Of a DNA stretch of 64,000 nt, positions 58,906-64,000 are shown in pieces. The DNA lies in assembly GCA_030512295.1 (NCBI GenBank), contig JAULSR010000006.1, positions 1,736,001 to 1,800,000 of the forward strand, written 5' to 3'. Numbering within the stretch: position 1 is the first letter of the stretch; each line of letters starts with the position of its first letter. The stretch is from Bombardia bombarda (taxonomy: Eukaryota > Ascomycota > Sordariomycetes > Sordariales > Lasiosphaeriaceae). The translations under genes were made by a program, and so were the position numbers. The notes under the pieces were generated by a model, which saw only the letters and a list, made by a program, of their open reading frames with translations, did not search any database and was not told the origin of the DNA.

Positions 58906-59256
58906 AGATGTGACTGGCGAGGGCAGTCTCTGTCAGATCAGTCACAGTCAGCGGCAGCGGGATGAACAAGGAGGCAATATACCATCATGTGCCCCTATGA
59001 CCGACATGCAGTCCTCCTGGTCATAGAGGTACTCACAGACATCAGATGATATTGTTGTGTCTCAACAATAGCAACTGCAGAAGACCCACTTCTTCACTGG
59101 ACACAAATAAATAGCTGCTCTTTGCCCTCTCATCCCGAAAAAAAAACACCTTCCATTTTGCAAGCCATGGTTGGTCCTCAGTTTGCATCCGCGCCAACAA
59201 AGAGAATAACAACACCAGTACCGCAACATAGCATAAGCAGCAACAAAAACAGAGAA
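58906..59256. other. Short intergenic region
   Basis: 350 bp between two plus-strand genes. Includes an alternative in-frame ATG (59167, GCCATGG context) for the next gene. Confidence 0.5.
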
Positions 59257-60060
59257 ATGGCCGACGAAACCCCCGGCCGCCGCCCTCCCAGCCCAAGCAA
59301 AGAGGTTATCATGCGGACGATGAGCCATAGCGGCGGCAGCAGCGACGAGGAGGATAACAATAACAACAAAGGCAGTAATACCAGCAGAAGTAGCCACAGT
59401 ACCCCAGCGACCATCAAAAAGAACTGGGCCACCGAGTTGCAGCGCGCTGTGCGAAGCGAGGACGCCTCGGCCTCGGCTGCCATCGCCGACTCGGACGAGG
59501 ACTCCGATGAAGGCAGCATCCGGCGTAAGTACCATTTGCCTTCTCCCAATCACCCTCATCCCCGTGTCAAAAACTCTCAGAAAAAAGACTACTTCCAAGT
59601 CAGACAAGAGTGAAAGGTCAAATTGTACTGAGACTGAACTCACCCATGAACATCGGACCTGACCTGACCTACGCCTGGCCTGATGAACTACACCCGCTAA
59701 CGGCATTTCTTGTATAACCATATAGAACCCCCTACACCCTGCCATCACAGGGAACAGAAGGCGCCCGAGGAGGGGACCTACCTTGAAGTCCTGCGCCGCC
59801 ACCCAACCGCCAGCAGCAGCAGTACCGTCGCCACCACCAGTAGAGCCTCTACCGAAGTTCCTGGCGAAATGACCAGCCAGGCCCGCGCCTAGTTGGCGCG
59901 GGCCGCTGGCCTTGACGTCGAGACCCTCTACACTCCCGCTGCCGCCCAACACGCCCTCGAACGCAAGGCCAAGGAGGACGAGCAGCACGCCGCCGGCGGC
60001 CCAGCCCAAGCCATTGCCAACCTCAGGGCACATGGCGTCGACGCCTGGCAGTTTGATTAG
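59257..60060 (+). CDS. Hypothetical acidic/low-complexity protein, interrupted by an in-frame TAG
   Basis: Two exons: 59257-59524, then 59726 to the second stop at 60058-60060. The intron has GTAAGT, a CTAAC branch near 59698 and ATATAG. Another acceptor at 59750 is also in frame. The protein starts MADETPGRRPPSPSKEVIMR (or at ATG 59167, 30 codons earlier). Next come a Ser/Asp/Asn-rich region, KKNWATELQRAVRSEDAS, a DSDEDSDEG acidic run, and EEGTYLEVLRRHPTASSSS. A TAG at 59890-59892 ends it after MTSQARA. The same frame then continues for 55 codons (LARAAGLDVETLYTP, ALERKAKEDEQHAA, NLRAHGVDAWQFD) to TAG. These look like real coding sequence by composition and codon use. A CAG-to-TAG change would explain it. 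Function not recognised. Confidence 0.6.
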
Positions 60061-62955
60061 ACTTGTTAGCTGCCGAACAAAAACCCCGACGATGAGATGG
60101 CTGGGTGGATGCCAAAGTCCGGAGCCTGCTCGCCATATCTCACAATCACACGCATACGTCTTTTTGACACATCACCCTTGGGCTATTTCTCGACCTTCCT
60201 CCCCCGCTATCCTCCACGCCTCCGGCTTGCTTGCCGTGCCTGATTAGACGCCTTGTTCAATGGGTGAATTCTCTGGGTAATGGCTTCGATTTGACTTCGC
60301 TAGGCATCTCGATTTTGAGGAAGACCGCCACAGGACACATCCCTGGGTACCTTTATTAAGCGGGCGAGCCGTAAATCGGAATACGGATAGGGCCTTATCA
60401 TATTGCTACGGGGCTTTAATACGAGGTCTTTCATGTCTTCGGAGATTATTGGGCAGGCGTTGAGGGATTTGGTTGGCGGTGAGCTGGCGTGCCAGCCAGG
60501 CGAAAGTTTTTTGTCTTTGCTATCGAAGACCTGGTTCCTTTCTCCGAGTTTATTATTGTGGGGCGTTTGATGGTTTTATCGGATCTGGAAGTCTATGTCT
60601 TTTGTTTTTCTTTCCCTCTATAGGTGGGCTATTTTTATTTCATTTTCATGTATTCTTTTTAGATCTGGGAGAGAGTGCCTGTTTTGGCCCAGGATATAGG
60701 CAAGTCGACGGCACCTACAGTTTGCAGTCGCACAACTATCATCACATCGGGTAGAACAAGCTATTTTACTTCGGTCTTATATTATTATTTTCATGACAGA
60801 GACGGGCCAGTTTTCCCGTCTGTACCTTTCATCTTTTAGCCAACAAATACTTTGAAGATCACAACGATGCTGCCTCGCTGAGATGGGCGAGCACATCTCT
60901 CCCAGTCTGAATTCTTCATATGCTTGGCGAATTCTTACGATAATACGCCGTAGAAGTTGTCACGTTAAGGCTGCCTGGCAATAGAACGTGCTGCAAACTC
61001 AAACATGGATACTGATCCTCGGATACTTGATGTGCTGTCGCTCGTCATGTAGCACAGCAAGGAAGGACATGGAAACTCGGGAACGTGCTTGATCACAAGA
61101 CATCGATGCTGGTTCTAACCTATGCACTTTTTCTCCATTCTGGGACATATGTTTCGACGTCGACTACTCCTACTGCTCTGTGACAATGATGACAACTTGG
61201 TGGCAACCCGTTTCTAGAAGTTGATTGGCCCGAAACCTGGTTTCTGACAGGTACGGTAAGGATCTGATTGTTATAACTGGTTGGGCTCCAGGATGTGGAT
61301 AACCGGTTGGGCTCTTTCTTATGGATAACTGCAGATTGCGAGCGTAATTCCTGGGCGATAAGATTTCGCAAACGATCGAAGACTGTACTACCCTGACCAC
61401 AGACCGAGGCAAAGACGGAAGATTTCCGTAACACCTCCGTTGCATGGCCCTGGAATCATGTAGCACGAACACTTTTACCGTCTTAGCAACTTGGCACTAC
61501 AGAACGTTGGAAGCTGCAGCTCTTTTAAAAAGAGGAAGTAAGCTCTACAGTCGTTTATTGGCTCTCTCGTGGGACAGCAGAAACTTGGCATGTTACAGAC
61601 TGGAATCATACCACCACAATATAAGATTTGGAAAGCGAAAGCGGTGAGGGAGCAATGAGCGCCAGGTGTTGCTGGTGAAGAAGCATTTTCGATGCAATAC
61701 CCCTGAAATCTTCTCCTGCTGATGTAGTAAGTATCCGACTACCCAGTGCCAGGATCGGTCTCTGGGCCGCTTGTCTTCCACAAGCTGGCTCATTATGTTC
61801 TTACAAATGCCTCTGCAACTAACATAAATATGACAGACCGCACCCAAAAACACCGGCGTAGACTTCATCTCTACATCAGCTGGTGGTTTCTCACCGCCCG
61901 GTCTTAGATCACCTGTCCATCAGCCCTGCCCACCACATCGAAGTGTGAAAGTCCAGACGAAGCCTAGATAGTCTTGGATTATTGGTTGAACTTTGGTGAG
62001 CTTCTTTTTCTATAAACGCCTACTTTGCACTGCTCTTTCACTCGGTGCCACAGCAAGTGGTTCTTCATCTTGTCACACGTAGCATCCCTAGTAGTTCAGT
62101 TTATCTTTATACGGGAGAATTATCCAAATAGAAACTACAGCACATTGAACTTTAGCTGACAAATTAATTTTAACCAGACCGAGCTATTACCACGATGATT
62201 ACAGTCTCTGAAGATGTTACCAATCCCGCAAAGGACCTGATCATAATCACACCAAAGCCTCCTCCGCCGCCGCCACCAGAGACCGACTAAAGCCTTGGTC
62301 TGAGAGACCACCAATTAGAACTATGGTAATTGCAACGGTAATTGCAACCTGAGAAGAGTAGAAATAACCTGCTAAGCTCAGATATGGGGGCTAATACGTG
62401 TCTTTGTGTCAGGACACTCGCAGGATATTGGTAGGCTCGATAGAAGACCCTTTCGACCGAACCGTATCTTCAGTATCGCTCGACAAACAAACACACGCGA
62501 GTGTAATAGGATAAATTTTATAGAGGGAGAGCTTAGCATGAATAGAAGTTCTGATGAAGAAGGGACAATAAAATGAGGATGCCTGGCTATGACGCTACTT
62601 GAGTTGTTGCCCAATAGGTGAAATAGAGCTATCAACATCTCTTAGCCATTATACTACAGCTATTAAATTAAGTACATTACATTAGCATGCTGAACTTTCA
62701 GTGACCCGTCTTGGACCATAAACAGACAGACACGCACTCAGAAATGAAGTCGGCCATGATCCCCCAAATTCAGGGGGCATGGAAAAAGGACGTGGGGATC
62801 CAGACGCGCACGGCCCATTACACACTGTGCTAATGTTTACATCAATCACCCTTGCCCCTTTTTACTTCAGACGGGCAAAAGGAAAGCATCACCGCCATCA
62901 CGGGAAACCAATTATGAGTATTATCTGTCCCAAATCAACACAAAAAATAAATCTT
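60061..62955. other. Non-coding interval (2.9 kb)
   Basis: AT-richer than the rest of the window. No supported gene. A 31-codon ORF at 62195-62290 (MITVSEDVTNPAKDLI..., ending in a Pro run and ETD) is the only frame with protein-like composition and may be chance. Confidence 0.5.
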
Positions 62956-63039
62956 CGACCCACGCGCGGCTCGAACGCGCAATCTCCAGAGTAATTTCCG
63001 TTTCCGAAATCTGGCGCCTTACCATTTGGCCAGCGGGCC
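62956..63039 (-). tRNA. tRNA-Arg (anticodon TCG), intron-containing
   Basis: On the minus strand the acceptor GGCCCGC (63039-63033) pairs with GTGGGTC (62963-62957, two wobbles), discriminator G at 62956. The anticodon stem CCAGA/TCTGG is perfect (63014-63010/62990-62986). The anticodon TCG is at 63007-63005. The T arm is GCGCG-TTCGAGC-CGCGC. A 12-nt intron (63003-62992) lies after position 37. A T6 run follows in the downstream minus sequence. The D arm GGCCAAATGGTAAGGC fits fungal tRNA-Arg. Confidence 0.9.
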
Positions 63040-63499
63040 TAACAAGTGGATTATAAAAACGTTAACCACAAAATTGGCGCATCAACCGTGCCCGAGGTGT
63101 GGACTGTCGAGGGTAGGAGATTTCTGAGACTTGTTTGTTCACCCTTTAGAGAAATAAATTGAGGGTAAACTAAATATTATACATAATGTCTTTCTCCATG
63201 TTGCTTAAACATGGTATCTTTTTCTCTACTCCAATGCTGGCCAAGGGATATAGACAGGGTATTGCCCATACGTTGACGCTTTGCCGTCTGTTTTGTTCTG
63301 TCAAAGTTGATCGTTGTCCTTTTCAAGATACAGCCATGGTTGGTATCAGGACGCCGGCGAAATGGCGACGAGTGCATCGCGTACTTTCCCTGAAAGCTGC
63401 GCTCGAGCTGTTTATTTATGGTCCAAAAGACCGCGCCAACTATGGCCAAGAGAAAAAGACACGCGCTCCTGGCCTGGTTGTATGCGAAAAGTCTGGGAT
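63040..63499. other. Short non-coding interval
   Basis: About 460 bp between tRNA-Arg and the peptidase remnant; nothing recognised. Confidence 0.5.
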
Positions 63500-64000
63500 T
63501 TAAACAAGTAACGACCATCCTCCAAGCATCGTCAGCAATCCCACAATACCCGCACCCGCACCCACAGCCGCTTGTGACGCCACCCCCGGCAAAAAAGCGG
63601 CCAGCCCGTTTCCACTAGACGGGACCTCAGTCTCAACAATCTCACTGCTCCCCGGCATCTCAATGATATTCTCCTTCTTGTTGCTGAAATCTCGATTCGC
63701 GATTGAGATGCTAGGGGCCTGATTGGTCATAGACGAGATACGTCTGCCGCAGAAACCTGCTCCCGAAATTAAATATCGGATCCCTCGTCAATCTGCGGGC
63801 GGATGCTGAGGCTGCATATGTTCTCGACCAGAAACCCCAACGCCTCAGGCGGGTCGGCTAGCTCTAGGGTGCCGTTCTTCACAAACCCCTTGAGGTCGTC
63901 CAGCACAAAGTTTTTTATAGGGAACTCTAGCAGCGGCCCCGAGATATTGCCTGCAGGGTAACCAAACTGCACCATGAGGACCCAGTCGGAGGATCTGTAC
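63500..64000 (-). pseudogene. Aspartic peptidase (A1) 3' end, frame-broken, GPI-type C-terminus; continues beyond the window
   Basis: On the minus strand, three open segments in three frames read as one pepsin-family C-terminus. The first is YRSSDWVLMVQFGYPAGNIS to ENICSLSIRPQIDEGSD (from the edge to about 63775). The second is IFNFGSRFLRQTYLVYDQS (about 63773-63717), equivalent to the ILG-x-FLR-x-YVVYD block of secreted aspartic peptidases. The third is PSISIANRDFSNKKENI, ending in a GPI-like tail with hydrophobic GIVGLLTMLGG (to stop 63502-63500). Each join needs one base skipped, at about 63770-63777 and 63714-63722. No GT-AG intron can explain them. This is the opposite direction to the one-base deficits in five other genes here, so a decayed gene is plausible. 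The catalytic Asp residues, if present, lie at or beyond the window edge. Family call from motif order only. Confidence 0.6.

Noticed and set aside
59062..60033. 323-codon open frame on the minus strand across both exons and the intron of the 59.3-60.1 kb gene
   Set aside because: It is antisense to sequence with better coding evidence (ordered splice sites, acidic and helical motifs). Its translation is low-complexity Gly/Leu/Val typical of the reverse of GC-rich coding DNA.

Overview
The window is nuclear DNA of a filamentous ascomycete (Pezizomycotina, probably a Sordariomycete). Genes carry short GT-AG introns, mostly 50-100 nt, with CTAAC/CTGAC-type branch sites. The gene set is typical of the group: an NsdD/SUB-1 GATA factor, GH72 glucanosyltransferase, CFEM-like receptor, SamB/Mub1 and Dug3. 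Coding sequence is GC-rich. Intergenic DNA is long and full of simple repeats and GTAGGTA/ACCTTAGGTA-type motifs. No virus, transposon ORF, CRISPR array or secondary-metabolite cluster was found.

Layout. 1-827: 3' end of nsdD (+). 828-10732: a roughly 10 kb gene desert with microsatellites and one tRNA-Pro(CGG). 10733-13361: glutamate-cysteine ligase (-). 15670-18685: CFEM-like membrane protein (-). 21137-22690: Dbp5 DEAD-box helicase (-), divergent from the F-BAR/C1/SH3 protein Bzz1 at 24002-26427 (+). 28423-30131: GH72 Gel/Gas enzyme (+), convergent with a free-methionine-(R)-sulfoxide reductase at 30904-32160 (-). 32897-34643: RPA1/MEIOB-like OB-fold protein (-). 34996-36866: 4-coumarate-CoA-ligase-like enzyme (-). 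38346-39408: Ubc6/UBE2J-type tail-anchored E2 (+). 39964-41103: CCDC137-like basic protein (+). 41104-46727: non-coding. 46728-48623: SamB/Mub1 MYND protein (+). 50830-53720: mitochondrial dynamin Mgm1/OPA1 (-). 54928-56575: Dug3 glutamine amidotransferase (+). 58366-58905: small Cys/His-rich hypothetical (+). 59257-60060: hypothetical gene with an in-frame TAG (+). 62956-63039: tRNA-Arg(TCG) (-). 63500-64000: frame-broken 3' end of an aspartic peptidase (-).

Functionally these are mostly housekeeping and cell-biology genes: glutathione synthesis (GCL) and turnover (Dug3), redox repair (fRMsr), mRNA export (Dbp5), actin/endocytosis (Bzz1), wall remodelling (Gel), ER ubiquitination (Ubc6-type), mitochondrial fusion (Mgm1) and development (nsdD, samB). 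They do not form one pathway cluster.

The most notable signals are these. (1) Five otherwise intact conserved genes (GCL, Bzz1, the 4CL-like gene, the E2 and the CCDC137-like gene) each need exactly one extra base, at or near a C/G run, to restore the frame; this points to systematic homopolymer under-calling. (2) The methionine-sulfoxide reductase gene has a 5-nt microexon and a start exon that is only the ATG. (3) A two-exon gene near 59.9 kb has an in-frame TAG followed by 55 more codons of convincing coding sequence. (4) An aspartic-peptidase remnant at the right edge has two frame breaks of the opposite kind.
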